Numbered from the stretch's first letter, positions 52,763 to 63,785 are shown. The stretch is 64,000 nucleotides of DNA from an uncultured bacterium (GCA_947381965.1 CANCXX010000008.1:1-64000), one strand, 5' to 3'. Notes: generated from the letters alone by a model not told the origin. Numbers and translations: made by a program.

Positions 52763-54190
52763 TTATTGCTCCGCATTGTTAATTTCAGCCAGATAGGTTT
52801 CTGACCGGTTTGCCTTAACCGTGCCGGGGAAATCGTCAATTACTTTTGCATAAACCTCTTTTGCCTTATCAATTTCGCCTGTTGCCCGGTAACAGTTCCC
52901 CAGATAAAACAGAGCATCGCCATTTTTCTCATCATACTGATAAGCTTTTAACAGGTTCGGAAGTGCAGCCTCAAACTCCTCCGCCCGGTAGCTGGTATGT
53001 CCAATGTTATAGTAGTAATCTGCCAGTTTATCACTCACCTGTGCAAGAAGACTGTTATATAAACTGGTGTATGCCTCTGTTTTGTACTGCCCGTCTTCTT
53101 CAGATTCTTCTCCGTCCAGCGCTTCCAGGCAGGCCGCAATCGCCTCCACGTTGCCGGGGTTTTTCAGATAAGTATCCACCGCCATCATAAGACCATCTGT
53201 CACCCTGATAGTGCCGTCTGTTCCCTGATAAGAAGCCACTTGCTCCGAAAGCTCTGCATTTTCCTTGGTAAGCCTTTGTATTTCTTTCTCCTGTTCATCT
53301 ATGGTAGCTGATTTGGCGTCAGACTGCTCGCTGACCTCTCTTAAGCTATCCGCGATACCCGCCTTGGCATTTTGAACCTGCCCCGGTAAGATCAAAAAGC
53401 AGGCAATTGCAAGTCCAATAATCACCCCAATTCCTAAGTTAAGCAGTGAAGAAACGCCTTTTGACTCTTTTACATTGACCGGCTGGATAATTGTCTCATT
53501 TCCGCTGCGATAGCGCACAACATTATCCCCCCGGGAAGGCTTTTTCCTGGATGTATTTTTTACTGCCGCCTCCGGAGAAAGCATACTTTCCACTTCCCTT
53601 TGGTACCGCAGCGTGGTGGTATTGTTAATGTCTATCTGGCTGCACTTATAAAGCTCCTTTTGGGCCTTATCCCATTCCTCCGTATTAATGTAAAGAAGTG
53701 CAAGAAGCTGATGGGCCCGGACAAACTTCGGATTATAAGAAAGGACCTTTTTTAACTGTATAATAGCCAGATCAGAGCTGTCCTGCCTACAATAAAGCAG
53801 GGCCTGATTATACTTTTTAATTGTCTGATTTATAGAGTCCAGACGGGACTGATTGGCCTGTATCAAATCAATGTAATCATCCGCAATATTTTTCTTGGGG
53901 CGTAAATTTTTACTGATTACCCACTCTTCAAGCGCCGTCACCACTTCGCCCATCTCAAAATAAACAAGCCCTAAAAGATTTCTTGCATCTACATTATTTT
54001 TATTAAATTTTATACTCTGCCGTAAGCTGACTATGGCCCCTGATAAATCTCTTACAGAAGCTTTTTCCAGCCCATCATTATAAAAACGGTTGGAGATAAA
54101 CATAATCTTTTTATAAAGAGTTACGTCCACGCCACATCCCGTACAAAAATCATATTCTGACAAACGGCATCCACAATTATAACAATTCAT
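52763..54190 (-). CDS. Zinc-ribbon TPR membrane protein
   Basis: 475 aa; AAGGAG before the ATG. A zinc ribbon opens the protein (NCYNCGCRLSEYDFCTGCG). TPR units occupy ~35-205. A single membrane helix (LNLGIGVIIGLAIACFLIL) lies near ~250, followed by a coiled coil (~290-320) and more TPR units at ~380-465 (ADYYYNIGHTSYRAEEFEAA, DALFYLGNCYRATGEIDKAK). The N-terminal half is probably cytoplasmic and the C-terminal half external. It is likely a scaffold; partners are unknown. Downstream of the 50-residue protein gene and folC. Confidence 0.85.
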   Translation of the reverse strand: MNCYNCGCRLSEYDFCTGCGVDVTLYKKIMFISNRFYNDGLEKASVRDLSGAIVSLRQSIKFNKNNVDARNLLGLVYFEMGEVVTALEEWVISKNLRPKKNIADDYIDLIQANQSRLDSINQTIKKYNQALLYCRQDSSDLAIIQLKKVLSYNPKFVRAHQLLALLYINTEEWDKAQKELYKCSQIDINNTTTLRYQREVESMLSPEAAVKNTSRKKPSRGDNVVRYRSGNETIIQPVNVKESKGVSSLLNLGIGVIIGLAIACFLILPGQVQNAKAGIADSLREVSEQSDAKSATIDEQEKEIQRLTKENAELSEQVASYQGTDGTIRVTDGLMMAVDTYLKNPGNVEAIAACLEALDGEESEEDGQYKTEAYTSLYNSLLAQVSDKLADYYYNIGHTSYRAEEFEAALPNLLKAYQYDEKNGDALFYLGNCYRATGEIDKAKEVYAKVIDDFPGTVKANRSETYLAEINNAEQ

Positions 54191-54200
54191 GCCGTTCTCC

Positions 54201-54353
54201 TTACTCTTGTTCCTCGTCTTTTTTGGTTTTCTCTGCCATCCTTATCAGTATATCCGCCATGTCCGTCAAATCCTGGCTTGTTATGGCCTCTTCCGCGTCC
54301 TCCACCTCAAGGCTGGGACGGAACTTCTTTAATTCCTCTTCAAAATCAATCAT
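54201..54353 (-). CDS. Small acidic protein, 50 residues, overlapping folC
   Basis: ATG at 54353, TAA at 54203-54201, 50 residues starting MIDFEEELKKFRPSLEVEDA. It is strongly acidic and helical, with Asp/Glu runs and a Lys/Glu-rich tail. AGGAG lies about 8 nt upstream inside folC. The gene overlaps the folC stop by 8 bp and ends 10 bp before the TPR protein start, so it is sandwiched in a coupled operon. It is too short for many gene finders. No function is recognised. Confidence 0.7.
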   Translation of the reverse strand: MIDFEEELKKFRPSLEVEDAEEAITSQDLTDMADILIRMAEKTKKDEEQE

Positions 54354-55647
54354 TCTGCATTCTCCTCATCAGGAACTTTATCTGTCCTATTAAATATAGC
54401 GATCCGGCAATATATATGATATCCTCCTTTTTTCTGTGCTTTAGCAAATGCAGATATGCCTCCTGCACATTGTCAAAAAAAACGGAGGGAACTTCCTTAT
54501 ACTGCTTCCAAACTGTTTTTAATCTGTCTGCGGAAGCGCTTCTGTCTGATTCCAGAGTTGCCACCGCCGCTCCTGCAAAAAGCGCCGAATCAGCAATTTC
54601 CCGTATCATTACATCATAACGCTTATCTTCCACAACGCCAAACAATATCCATCTTTTTCCACTGCAGCCATCTCTCCTGACCGTATCCAGCAAAGCGGCT
54701 ATTCCATCTTCATTATGGGCGCCATCCAGAAAAATTCCCGGCAAAGCCTCTTCCATCCTGCCTGGCCAGCGGGCCTGCCATAACCCCTGCCGTATAACCT
54801 TTGGCGAAATTCTCTTATCACCAAGCGCACCTGCCGCTACCAGGGCTAAAGACGCGTTTTCCGTCTGATAAAGGGCAGTTGTCCCCAGTGAAAGACTAAC
54901 ATAATTATAATAACCACAATGAAAAGAAAAATCAATGCTTTTATTGCCTATATTCACATTCAAAATATCATCTTTTTTGATGATAATCGCCGGACTTTCC
55001 ATTTTTTTTGCATATTCCGTCAAAACTCTTGTGCTCTCTTCCCGTTTATCAACAAAAACCACAGGCACTCCCGGCTTAATAATTCCTGCCTTTTCCGCCG
55101 CTATTTTTTCAATGGTATCTCCAAGATACTGCATATGGTCCAATCCAATTTCCGTAATCACACAGACCTCCGGCCTGGAAATACAATTTGTGGCATCCAG
55201 CCTTCCTCCCATACCTGTCTCTAAAATAAGATATTCCGGCTCCTTTTCCTTGAAGTACACCATTGCCATTAAAAAAAGAAACTCAAAAAAAGAAGGATGT
55301 TCATGCCCTTTTTTTGCTTCCGCCTCTGCAAGCTCCTTTACCTGCCTGAAGACCTGCACAAAAGCTTCCTCTGAAATCATTTCACTGCCAAAAGATATTC
55401 TTTCCCTCATACTTTCAAGATGGGGTGATATAAACATTCCCACGCTGCATCCGCCTTGAAGCAGAATGGAGCGCAAATAAGCACAAACGGAACCTTTTCC
55501 GTTTGTGCCTGCTATATGGATTATCTTACTTTTTACCCCGTTGCCGGTAATCTTCTCCAACAGTCTTTCTGTGTCTTTAGGAGAATGCTTTCCCGCGAAT
55601 TTGGGAATTGAAAGAATATATGCTTCCGCTTCTTTATATGCTTTCAT
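54346..55647 (-). CDS. folC: Folylpolyglutamate synthase / dihydrofolate synthase
   Basis: 433 aa, typical length. The Mur-ligase-like P-loop is HIAGTNGKGSVCAYLRSIL. Next come FISPHLESMRERI, LETGMGGRLDATN and ITEIGLDHMQYLGDTIEKIA. The C-terminal domain has FLDGAHNEDGIAAL. It adds glutamate to folates, retaining them in the cell. It follows the FapA-like gene by about 58 bp, with a small perfect palindrome (55663-55681) in between. Confidence 0.95.
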   Translation of the reverse strand: MKAYKEAEAYILSIPKFAGKHSPKDTERLLEKITGNGVKSKIIHIAGTNGKGSVCAYLRSILLQGGCSVGMFISPHLESMRERISFGSEMISEEAFVQVFRQVKELAEAEAKKGHEHPSFFEFLFLMAMVYFKEKEPEYLILETGMGGRLDATNCISRPEVCVITEIGLDHMQYLGDTIEKIAAEKAGIIKPGVPVVFVDKREESTRVLTEYAKKMESPAIIIKKDDILNVNIGNKSIDFSFHCGYYNYVSLSLGTTALYQTENASLALVAAGALGDKRISPKVIRQGLWQARWPGRMEEALPGIFLDGAHNEDGIAALLDTVRRDGCSGKRWILFGVVEDKRYDVMIREIADSALFAGAAVATLESDRSASADRLKTVWKQYKEVPSVFFDNVQEAYLHLLKHRKKEDIIYIAGSLYLIGQIKFLMRRMQND

Positions 55648-55705
55648 AATTATCCCCCGCCTATCGCAGGCACTGCCTGCGAGACTGCAAATATATTTTC
55701 CATCA

Positions 55706-57286
55706 TTAAGATGCCGAAAATGCCAAAACGCTGCTTTCTATCATTCCGTTTTGCTGGAAATACTTCATAAAACAGGTGCTGTGTTCAATGGGCATCTGTA
55801 CCTGTGCCATACCAATCACCGTTCCCCGGTAAATGTTTCCGCTTATACAGATTTCGGAAGACAGACCCTTTGTAATTAATTCCTCCATTGCCTTGCGCTC
55901 TCTTGAACTTTCTCCCAGATCCCTCTTCATAGAGGCAATCTTTGATTCAAGCGTCTTACACCGGTCTTCCATCAATTCAGAAATTTTCCCTGCTTTTTTC
56001 TTGGCATAAATCATTCCAAGTTCCTCTGCCATTTCCTTTATCTCGTCAGAAAGCGCTATTTCCGTTACCTTGGCGCTTTGGTGCTTGGTGTATATTTCTT
56101 TTTCACATCCTACATGGACCACTGTTCGCACCTCAGCCGGGTTTCCAACCTCCGTAGCCGTTATTCCCATCAGTGCATGGGTGTATCCCCCAATAATTGC
56201 TCCCTTTTTCCCGGTAAGCACCACTTCAGCGTCAGTGGAAATTCTGGAATTTAAGATTGTGTTTGCCTGTACATTTCCGCCCGCTACCACAACTGTATGT
56301 TCAATAAAGTCTGCAAATACAGTACCTCTTGCTGAAACCTTCGCCTTCTGCGCGCCCTGAATGCCGCGGCTTAGTATAATATCGCCTCCGGCAAAGAGAT
56401 TAACAGCCTCCACGGTACCTTTTATTTCAATATTCCTGCCGGCACGGACCACCACACCGGACTCCACATTTCCATTAATTACAACATCCCCAAAAAACTC
56501 CACTCTTCCGGTTATCAGCGTAACATCCCCGTTAATTTCATGGAGAGCCTGAATATCTATTTTCCCATTTTTAAGCTCAATCTTACCGTCTTTCATTGCA
56601 ACATAAATATCAGGATCCGCATCATTGGAAATAGCCTGACTGCTGCGTATAGGCGGAACGTCTTTCACCCGGTTTGTAGGCAGAACCTTTCCCCTCACAT
56701 CATACCCTTCCTGTCCTTCCTGGGCATGATGGTAAATCGCCACAACATCGCCTTTCCGCACATTCTGCAGTGAGCTCATATTGGTATAGTCTACCCTGCC
56801 ATTTTCCATAACTTTGGGCGCCCTGCGCTGTTCCGTATCAAATTTATACTCAAAATAACCGTCCTGTCCATCAATGGCTGGCTGTCCCTGGGCAACTACA
56901 ATTTCTCTTTCGTATACCTTCTTCTTAATCATCGCTGCCAGATTGGATCGGTGATAACCGTTTGTCACTCCGTTTTTAATCAAAAAATCCTTCAATTCCT
57001 CCATCGTATAATTATCTTTTCCTCTGGAAGGCACTGTCAGATAAAGCCATGCCGTCATACCGTCATTTGAAACTTTTACATAAGAACCATTTTCCTCAAT
57101 CGTAAGAGGGCTTATATCAACCTCTTCCGCCATATCACTTAAGATCTGGCTTTCCGGCAGCGGCTCTGCCGCCGTCATATTATCAAATATATCCCCGTCA
57201 CTTGATCCTGTAAGCGCCTCAATTTCCTTGCGAAGCTCGTCAAGTTCTTCTTCCGATAAAAAACCTTCATTTTCATTCTCGTTCAT
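55706..57286 (-). CDS. FapA-family (DUF342) polymer-forming protein
   Basis: 526 aa from ATG 57286 (GGAGGGGG upstream). The longer frame upstream lacks a site. An acidic N-terminal region (~1-60) precedes DUF342. The middle is a right-handed beta-helix (~220-390) with repeated turns (GDVVINGNVESGVVVRAGRN, VNLFAGGDIILSRGIQG, ARGTVFADFIEHTVV). A coiled coil follows (~430-480). Such proteins are widespread in Clostridia with poorly defined roles, often signalling or cell-surface related. No signal peptide, so cytoplasmic here. Confidence 0.85.
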   Translation of the reverse strand: MNENENEGFLSEEELDELRKEIEALTGSSDGDIFDNMTAAEPLPESQILSDMAEEVDISPLTIEENGSYVKVSNDGMTAWLYLTVPSRGKDNYTMEELKDFLIKNGVTNGYHRSNLAAMIKKKVYEREIVVAQGQPAIDGQDGYFEYKFDTEQRRAPKVMENGRVDYTNMSSLQNVRKGDVVAIYHHAQEGQEGYDVRGKVLPTNRVKDVPPIRSSQAISNDADPDIYVAMKDGKIELKNGKIDIQALHEINGDVTLITGRVEFFGDVVINGNVESGVVVRAGRNIEIKGTVEAVNLFAGGDIILSRGIQGAQKAKVSARGTVFADFIEHTVVVAGGNVQANTILNSRISTDAEVVLTGKKGAIIGGYTHALMGITATEVGNPAEVRTVVHVGCEKEIYTKHQSAKVTEIALSDEIKEMAEELGMIYAKKKAGKISELMEDRCKTLESKIASMKRDLGESSRERKAMEELITKGLSSEICISGNIYRGTVIGMAQVQMPIEHSTCFMKYFQQNGMIESSVLAFSAS

Positions 57287-57319
57287 TTTATCCCCCTCCT
57301 TTCCATATACAAACAAATA

Positions 57320-57356
57320 CTGCAAAACAGGTTCAGAAGATCGCTCCCCTGAACCT
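57320..57356 (-). terminator. Terminator after valS
   Basis: Perfect 8-bp stem AGGTTCAG (57329-57336 with 57349-57356), followed by GTTTTGC on the minus strand. It separates valS from the FapA-like gene. Confidence 0.65.
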
Positions 57357-57365
57357 ATTGTATCA

Positions 57366-60050
57366 CTAACCACGTAGTTGTTGCAAACGTATCTTGACCT
57401 GTTTCATCATTTGAGTGTATTTTTCCAGCTTTTCTTTTTCTTCCGCAATTTTTGCTTCAGGTGCTTTTGATAAAAACCGCTCATTGCCAAGCAGCCCGTT
57501 TACCCTCTCCAATTCTCCCAAAAGACGCTTTTCCTCTTTCTCAAGGCGTATGATTTCCTGCTTTGTGTCAACCAATTCCGCAAATGGAATATAAAGAGTT
57601 GCACCTGCAATCACTACTGATACTGCATCCTTGTCAATTCCCGCTTTGTCTTTTTGGATATTTGTCTCCGATGCGTACGCAAGGGACTGGAAAAAAAGCC
57701 TGCCCTCTGTAAAAGCTGATAAAATTTCTTCCTGTTCACTTACCACAAATACCTTTGCTTTTCTGCTAGGGGGAACGTTCATCTCTGAACGTATGTTGCG
57801 GATACCTCTCACCGCTTCTTTTATAATTTCAATTTCCTTTTCTTCTTTTTCAAAATTCCGTTTTTCATTGTAAACCGGCCAGGAGGAAACCATAATTGAC
57901 TCTTCCGCCCACTGCAGCGTGCAGAAAATTTCCTCCGTAACAAAGGGCATATAAGGATGAAGAAGCTTTAACCCGTCAATCAGCACATTCCTCAAGGTCC
58001 ACAGAGCCGCTTTTTTGCTTTCCACATCGTCTGAATTATAAAGCCGGGGTTTCACCATTTCAATATACCAATCGCAAAATTCATCCCATATAAAATCGTA
58101 AATCTTGGAAACCGCAATGCCAAGCTCAAAGCTTTCCATATTGTCAGTTACTTCCTTCACCAGCCTGTTCAGCTTTGAAAGGATCCATTTATCCACAGGC
58201 TCTAAGGAAAGCTCCCCAAAATCTATATTTTCTATGCTTCCTGCCAGCTTTTCATCTGCTGCCATATTCATCATGATAAACCGTGAAGCGTTCCATATTT
58301 TGTTGGCAAAATTTCTGCTCGCCTCCACCCGCTCATAATAAAAACGCATATCATTTCCAGGCGCATTCCCTGTAATCAGGGTAAGCCGCAGGGCATCCGC
58401 TCCATACTGTTCAATGATTTCAAGCGGGTCAATACCATTTCCAAGAGATTTACTCATTTTCCTGCCCTGGGAATCCCTCACAAGGCCATGAAATAATACT
58501 GTTTTAAAGGGCTTTTGTCCCATCTGTTCATAGCCCGAAAAAATCATCCGTATTACCCAGAAGAAAATAATGTCATATCCTGTCACCAGCACATCTGTAG
58601 GATAAAAATACTTAAGATCCTCTGTCTGATTTGGCCATCCCAAGGTTGAAAAAGGCCACAAGGCAGAAGAAAACCATGTATCCAATGTATCCGGATCCTG
58701 GGTAAAATGCTCATGTCCACATTCCGGACAGCTGGAAGGTGCGCTGGCGCTTACCTGAATTTTCCCGCACTTATTGCAGGTATAGGCTGGTATCCTGTGT
58801 CCCCACCAGAGCTGTCTTGAAATACACCAGTCCCTGATGTTGTCCGTCCAGTTAAAATATATTTTTTCCATACGGGAAGGGATCAGCCGGATATCTCCAT
58901 TTTTCACTGCTTCCACCGCTGGCTTAATCAGTTCGTTCATTTTAACAAACCATTGCTGCTTAATCATCGGCTCAATGGTTGTCTTGCACCTGTCATGGGT
59001 TCCCACATTATGGGAGTAATCTTCAATGCGGACCAAAAGCCCCATTTCCTTTAACTCTTCCACAATGGCATTCCTTGCCGCATAACGGTCCATGCCACAG
59101 TATTTACCGCCGTTTTCATTGATAGTGGCATCATCATTTAATATATTAATTTCCGGCAAATTGTGCCTTTTTCCCACCTCAAAATCGTTGGGGTCATGGG
59201 CAGGCGTTATTTTCACCACGCCGGTACCAAATTCCATATCCACATAGGCATCTGCCACCACAGGAATTTCTCTGTTTACAATTGGCAGCATCAGTTTCTT
59301 TCCTATGATATCCTTATAACGTGTATCCTCCGGGTTCACCGCCACTGCCGTATCTCCCAGCATGGTTTCCGGTCTGGTAGTTGCAAATTCCACAAAGCGT
59401 GTGGTGCTTACACTTCCGTCTTCTTCAATCAGCGGATATTTAATATGCCAGAAATGGCCTGCCTGTTCTGCATACTCCACCTCTGCGTCGGAAATAGAGG
59501 TATTGCATACCGGGCACCAGTTGATAATGCGGTTTCCTTTGTAAATCCAGCCTTTTTCATACATCTGGCAGAATACTTCCGTAACCGCCTTATTACAGCC
59601 TTCATCCATGGTAAAGCGCTCTCTGTCCCAGTCACAGGAGGAACCAAGCTTTTTCAGCTGGCTGATGATACGTCCGCCGTATTCCTTTTTCCATTCCCAT
59701 GCCCGCTTTAAGAACCCTTCCCGTCCAAGGTCTTCCTTTTCTATTCCCTCTTCCTTCAGCTTTTCAATAATCTTAACCTCCGTGGCAATGCTGGCATGAT
59801 CTGTCCCCGGCTGCCAGAGAGCATTGTATCCCTGCATTCTTTTAAAGCGGATTAAAATGTCCTGCATAGTGTTGTCCAGCGCATGTCCCATATGAAGCTG
59901 TCCGGTAATATTGGGGGGAGGAATTACAATGGTAAACGGCGTTTTCGCATGATCCACTTCGGCATGGAAATATTTTTTATCCATCCATTTCTGATAAAGT
60001 CTATCCTCAATCCCTTTAGGGTCATAGGTCTTTGCAAGTTCTTTGCTCAT
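57366..60050 (-). CDS. valS: Valine-tRNA ligase
   Basis: 894 aa, the expected length; GGAGG before the ATG. The class-I signatures are [15 protein letters not shown] (HIGH box as HMGH) and KMSKSLGNG. The zinc-binding CNKCGKI and CPECGHEH and the editing domain ([27 protein letters not shown]) are present, with a C-terminal coiled coil. It charges tRNA-Val and edits threonine. Unlike many Firmicute valS genes, the short 60-bp upstream gap shows no T-box. Confidence 0.98.
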   Translation of the reverse strand: MSKELAKTYDPKGIEDRLYQKWMDKKYFHAEVDHAKTPFTIVIPPPNITGQLHMGHALDNTMQDILIRFKRMQGYNALWQPGTDHASIATEVKIIEKLKEEGIEKEDLGREGFLKRAWEWKKEYGGRIISQLKKLGSSCDWDRERFTMDEGCNKAVTEVFCQMYEKGWIYKGNRIINWCPVCNTSISDAEVEYAEQAGHFWHIKYPLIEEDGSVSTTRFVEFATTRPETMLGDTAVAVNPEDTRYKDIIGKKLMLPIVNREIPVVADAYVDMEFGTGVVKITPAHDPNDFEVGKRHNLPEINILNDDATINENGGKYCGMDRYAARNAIVEELKEMGLLVRIEDYSHNVGTHDRCKTTIEPMIKQQWFVKMNELIKPAVEAVKNGDIRLIPSRMEKIYFNWTDNIRDWCISRQLWWGHRIPAYTCNKCGKIQVSASAPSSCPECGHEHFTQDPDTLDTWFSSALWPFSTLGWPNQTEDLKYFYPTDVLVTGYDIIFFWVIRMIFSGYEQMGQKPFKTVLFHGLVRDSQGRKMSKSLGNGIDPLEIIEQYGADALRLTLITGNAPGNDMRFYYERVEASRNFANKIWNASRFIMMNMAADEKLAGSIENIDFGELSLEPVDKWILSKLNRLVKEVTDNMESFELGIAVSKIYDFIWDEFCDWYIEMVKPRLYNSDDVESKKAALWTLRNVLIDGLKLLHPYMPFVTEEIFCTLQWAEESIMVSSWPVYNEKRNFEKEEKEIEIIKEAVRGIRNIRSEMNVPPSRKAKVFVVSEQEEILSAFTEGRLFFQSLAYASETNIQKDKAGIDKDAVSVVIAGATLYIPFAELVDTKQEIIRLEKEEKRLLGELERVNGLLGNERFLSKAPEAKIAEEKEKLEKYTQMMKQVKIRLQQLRG

Positions 60051-60110
60051 GGTAATCCTCCATTCTTAATTAGCTGCCAGTTAAATACAGGCTTCCCCTG
60101 CATGTTAAAT

Positions 60111-60365
60111 TTACTTTTCGCAGCCTTTATCTTCCAGGGCATTTTCCTTTTGATTGGCGCTGCCATGGGATGAATACTTTTTAAATAGTACTACAGAAAA
60201 AACAGTAAGCGCAATACCAAAAAGGGCAAAAATAACGGTAAAAATTATCATTAACGCATAATCCTCCCCGCCATGCTCCATTCTCGCCCCATACATTTTA
60301 CAGGCAAGACTAAATAAATAGACTGCCGCCATCAGATAGATAGCCGCTCTTCCTTTCTCTCTCAT
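60111..60365 (-). CDS. Small membrane protein, 84 residues
   Basis: 84 aa with AAGGAG before the ATG. Two membrane helices are visible (AIYLMAAVYLFSLACKMYG and ALMIIFTVIFALFGIALTVF), then a charged tail. No family is recognised. It lies 60 bp upstream of valS on the same strand and may share its transcript. Confidence 0.7.
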   Translation of the reverse strand: MREKGRAAIYLMAAVYLFSLACKMYGARMEHGGEDYALMIIFTVIFALFGIALTVFSVVLFKKYSSHGSANQKENALEDKGCEK

Positions 60366-60456
60366 CTCTTTTCTCCTTATATCCCGCCAGGCGCCTCCTG
60401 TCTATTATACCCCGTAACCCGTACAGAAGCAATCGTAATTTTTTTAGTTCTTCGGG

Positions 60457-61071
60457 CTATATCCCCCATTTTGCTGTCAGCATATGCTCTCCGCTGGTTG
60501 TCACTATGGAATTTTCATCAATCATTGCTCCGCCATATTCCCACCCCAAAAAGTCAAATCCTTCCTTTTGGGGGACAGGCAGCTGACTGCCGTAAGCTTC
60601 TCCGAAGGTTACATAAACTTCCTTTGCTTCTTCTCCTTCTTCAAGCTTTCCGCCGTTTAAGTCAAGCTTTACTCTGATTTGCGCCGGTTCCCATAAGGCA
60701 TATAAGGTAACGTCCTCCACAACTTCATCTTCTTCAAAATTCCATTCTTCAGCCAGAGATATATCCTTCGAAGTCACCCATCCCTTAAAGTCATAGCCTG
60801 CTTTAAAAGGACATTCCGGTTCTCTTATTTTCTCCCCATATCTCCGTTTCTGTTCCGCCACCTGACTGCCCCCGTCTGTGTCAAAGGTTATATAAAACCC
60901 ACCATTTATGGTAAAAAGAACAGTAAGGACAATCACCGTTACAACAGCCCCGATAATCAGGCCGTCCAATACCCGGATAGGGACATCCTTACTGCCATAA
61001 ACGCCCCTTCCAAACCATTTTTTCCCTGAAGGATTATTTGTTTCCTTATTTATTTCTTTCTGCTCTTCCAT
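60457..61071 (-). CDS. Membrane-anchored InlB B-repeat protein
   Basis: 204 aa from ATG 61071. A TTG start at 61101, with its own weak site, would add 10 residues. A cytoplasmic tail is followed by one membrane helix (VLDGLIIGAVVTVIVLTVLF). Two InlB B / Listeria-Bacteroides repeats follow: one with ITFDTDGG...GYDFKGWVT...ALWEP, the other LDLNGGK...GFDFLGWEY...AKWGI. Extracellular beta-grasp-like modules of this kind usually mediate binding. Ligand unknown. Confidence 0.75.
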   Translation of the reverse strand: MEEQKEINKETNNPSGKKWFGRGVYGSKDVPIRVLDGLIIGAVVTVIVLTVLFTINGGFYITFDTDGGSQVAEQKRRYGEKIREPECPFKAGYDFKGWVTSKDISLAEEWNFEEDEVVEDVTLYALWEPAQIRVKLDLNGGKLEEGEEAKEVYVTFGEAYGSQLPVPQKEGFDFLGWEYGGAMIDENSIVTTSGEHMLTAKWGI

Positions 61072-61144
61072 CCTGCTGTTTCCCCAATTACTATTTTCCA
61101 ACTGCCATTCCCTGTTATTTATTTTATCATTACTTTTCCTGCCT

Positions 61145-61180
61145 AAAAAAGAGGATAAGTTCTAATCCAACCTATCCCCT
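61145..61180 (-). terminator. Terminator of the mgl operon
   Basis: A stem of about 10 bp with G-U pairs (61151-61160 with 61171-61180), followed on the minus strand by TTTTTT. It lies just after the mglC stop. Confidence 0.75.
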
Positions 61181-61195
61181 AAAAATATTATCTGC

Positions 61196-62266
61196 CTATT
61201 TGCGAACCAGATACTTTCTCATATCTATGGCACAGGCAACAAGAATAATCACACCCTTGATAATATACTGCCAGTTCTGGTTTATGGAAAGGAACTGCAG
61301 CGCAACGAAAATTATACGCAGAAGGAAAACGCCTGTTACCACGCCGCTTATCTTTCCGGTACCACCTACAAAGGATACACCGCCGATAACGCAGGCCGCA
61401 ATTGCATCACTTTCATAGTTTGCTCCCGTTGTTGCTGTGTTGGAACCAATACGCGCAGACTCTATAAATCCGGTAATTCCATACATTGCACCTGCAAGAG
61501 TATGTACTAAAATAGTGGTTTTCATTACATTAACACCGGATACATTGGCCGCTTCCGGGTTGGAACCCACCGCAAACATGTTCTTTCCAAAGGTGGTTTT
61601 ATTCCAGATAAACCACATAATCGCAACAATGGCACAAGCATACCATACATAGTTTGGAATCGGTGTTCCAAACAAGGATAAATGGCTGCCCGTAACAAAA
61701 TCCTTAAAGGATTTGTCCAGACCGGAAAGGGGCTGTCCATTATTTCCGTTAATCATAATATATATCAGCAAAAGTCCGTTTACAATAAGCTGTGTTGCCA
61801 GTGTTACAATAAATGGATGGAGCTGGAACTTTGCAACAAAAAATCCGTTCACCCATCCCACAAGACCGCCTACCACAATAACAATCAAAACAACCAGAAA
61901 AATAGGCATTACCGGCAGGTCGGGAAACATCTTCGTTCCATAGTCTGCTGCCTGTAAAAGGGAGGCGGAAATACAGGCCGTAAGTCCCACCACACGCCCT
62001 GCGGAAAGGTCTGTACCAGTCAGTACGATACATCCCGCGATACCACAGGCAATAGGAATATATGCCGCTGAAAGGGAAAGAACATTTACAATGGAACCTA
62101 CCGTAAGGAAACGGTTATTCTGGGTATAGGTGTAAATAACTGCAATAATCATCATAATATACATCGCATTATTTACCAGCGCTTCTTTCCAGAACATTTT
62201 CTTATCAGCAGCATCCAGACTCTGATAATTTGCATAACGCTGTTTGATATTGGAAATTGCTTTCAT
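61196..62266 (-). CDS. mglC: Galactose/methyl-galactoside ABC transporter permease
   Basis: 356 aa; GGAG 7 nt before the ATG. About ten membrane segments. The family landmarks are GCIVLTGTDLSAGRVVGLTA, GLVGWVNGFFVAKFQLHPFI and the late AIAACVIGGVSFVGGTGKISG. It forms the channel for sugar imported by the binding protein and powered by MglA. It is the last gene of the operon, 19 bp after mglA. Specificity (galactose, methyl-galactoside or glucose) is inferred from the RbsC/MglC type. Confidence 0.9.
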   Translation of the reverse strand: MKAISNIKQRYANYQSLDAADKKMFWKEALVNNAMYIMMIIAVIYTYTQNNRFLTVGSIVNVLSLSAAYIPIACGIAGCIVLTGTDLSAGRVVGLTACISASLLQAADYGTKMFPDLPVMPIFLVVLIVIVVGGLVGWVNGFFVAKFQLHPFIVTLATQLIVNGLLLIYIMINGNNGQPLSGLDKSFKDFVTGSHLSLFGTPIPNYVWYACAIVAIMWFIWNKTTFGKNMFAVGSNPEAANVSGVNVMKTTILVHTLAGAMYGITGFIESARIGSNTATTGANYESDAIAACVIGGVSFVGGTGKISGVVTGVFLLRIIFVALQFLSINQNWQYIIKGVIILVACAIDMRKYLVRK

Positions 62267-62285
62267 TTATGCTCCAAGCCTCCTT

Positions 62286-63785
62286 TTATACATATTTGGC
62301 AGCAAGAGTCATAATTTCCTCCTGCGTTGTCTTTTTCGCATCCACCTCGCCTGCAAGCCGTCCGCCGGACATTACTAAAATCCTGTCGCAGACTCCCAAA
62401 AGCTCAGGCATCTCAGAAGATACCATAATTACCACTTTTCCCTTATTTACCAGATCAAGAATCAGCTGATAAATTTCATATTTGGCGCCTACGTCAATTC
62501 CTCTTGTAGGTTCGTCCAGGAGCAGAACCTCCGGTTCCGTTAACAGCCATCTGCCCAGAATAACCTTCTGCTGATTTCCTCCGGAAAGAGAACGTATCTT
62601 TGTCTCCTGTGTAGGCGTTTTCGTGTGCATGGCGTCAATGGACCACTGCGTATCCTCTTTCATTGTCTTATCATTTAAATAAAGGTGATATTTCAGATGT
62701 TTTTTCAAACTGGATATCACCGTATTTTCACGGATATTTAAAATACTGAAAATCCCGGTAGCCCTGCGCTCTTCTGTTAAAAGAGCAAAGCCGTTCTTAA
62801 TGGATTCTCTGGAATTCCTGTTTCGGACTACCTTCCCATCCAGTTTAATGGTACCTGACTTTCTGGTTGCCACTCCGAAAATATTTTCCAGGCACTCGGT
62901 CCTGCCGCTGCCGTCAAGACCTGCAAGCCCAACTACCTCTCCTTTTCTCACCTTAAAAGAGACATCCTTAAGAAGAGAATACTGAGCTGTCAAATGCTCT
63001 ACCTCAAGCGCCACTTCTCCCGGTTTATTGGTCTTAGGCGGGAACTGGTTGTTAAGCTCCCGGCCAACCATCAGCCGGATAATTTCTTCCATTGTCAGTT
63101 CTGCCGAGGGCTTTGTGGCCACATAGGTACCGTCTCTCATAACAGTTACTTCATCAGCAATCCTTAAAATTTCCGCCATTTTATGGGAAATATATATAAT
63201 GCCGCAGCCTCTGTCCCTTAGCATATTTATAATCTTAAACAAATGCTCTACCTCTTCCTCTGTCAGGGAAGAAGTGGGTTCATCAAATACAATTACTTTG
63301 GAGTGATAGGAAACAGCCTTTGCTATTTCCACCATCTGCCGCTGGGAGACAGGCATCGTACTCATAACCCGCTTAGGGTCAACATCAATTTCCAGTTCTT
63401 CAAACACTGCCTTTGTATCCTGGTAAATCTTCTTTTCATCTACCATAACCCCTGCAATTTTCGGATACCGTCCCAGCCAGATATTATCCATTACATTCCG
63501 TTTCAGTGCCTGATTCAATTCCTGGTGCACCATTGCCACACCATTTTCCAATGCTTCCTTTGAGCTTTTAAAGTTTACTTCCTTCCCCTCTAAGATAATC
63601 TGCCCTCTATCCTTATTATAGATGCCAAACAGACACTTCATCAGGGTGGACTTTCCGGCTCCGTTCTCGCCCATCAGCGCGTGAACTGTGCCTCTTTTTA
63701 CCGTCAGGGAAACATGATCCAGCGCCTTTACACCGGGAAATTCTTTACAGATGTCTGTCATTTGCAATAGAACATCATGCTCCAT
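62286..63785 (-). CDS. mglA: Galactose/methyl-galactoside ABC transporter ATP-binding protein
   Basis: 499 aa, two fused ATPase domains. The first has Walker [14 protein letters not shown], a signature-like [11 protein letters not shown] and Walker [11 protein letters not shown]. The second has a degenerate P-loop ([17 protein letters not shown]), signature [16 protein letters not shown] and [12 protein letters not shown]. It is the MglA/RbsA type, hydrolysing ATP in the cytoplasm to drive sugar uptake with mglC. GGAGGG lies before the ATG. Confidence 0.93.
   Translation of the reverse strand: MEHDVLLQMTDICKEFPGVKALDHVSLTVKRGTVHALMGENGAGKSTLMKCLFGIYNKDRGQIILEGKEVNFKSSKEALENGVAMVHQELNQALKRNVMDNIWLGRYPKIAGVMVDEKKIYQDTKAVFEELEIDVDPKRVMSTMPVSQRQMVEIAKAVSYHSKVIVFDEPTSSLTEEEVEHLFKIINMLRDRGCGIIYISHKMAEILRIADEVTVMRDGTYVATKPSAELTMEEIIRLMVGRELNNQFPPKTNKPGEVALEVEHLTAQYSLLKDVSFKVRKGEVVGLAGLDGSGRTECLENIFGVATRKSGTIKLDGKVVRNRNSRESIKNGFALLTEERRATGIFSILNIRENTVISSLKKHLKYHLYLNDKTMKEDTQWSIDAMHTKTPTQETKIRSLSGGNQQKVILGRWLLTEPEVLLLDEPTRGIDVGAKYEIYQLILDLVNKGKVVIMVSSEMPELLGVCDRILVMSGGRLAGEVDAKKTTQEEIMTLAAKYV

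Noticed and set aside
54935-55459. 174-residue plus-strand frame
   Set aside because: Antisense shadow of folC, no start site and no recognisable motif.
60051-60110. T-box riboswitch before valS
   Set aside because: The gap is only 60 bp and contains no T-box sequence or antiterminator-like stem.
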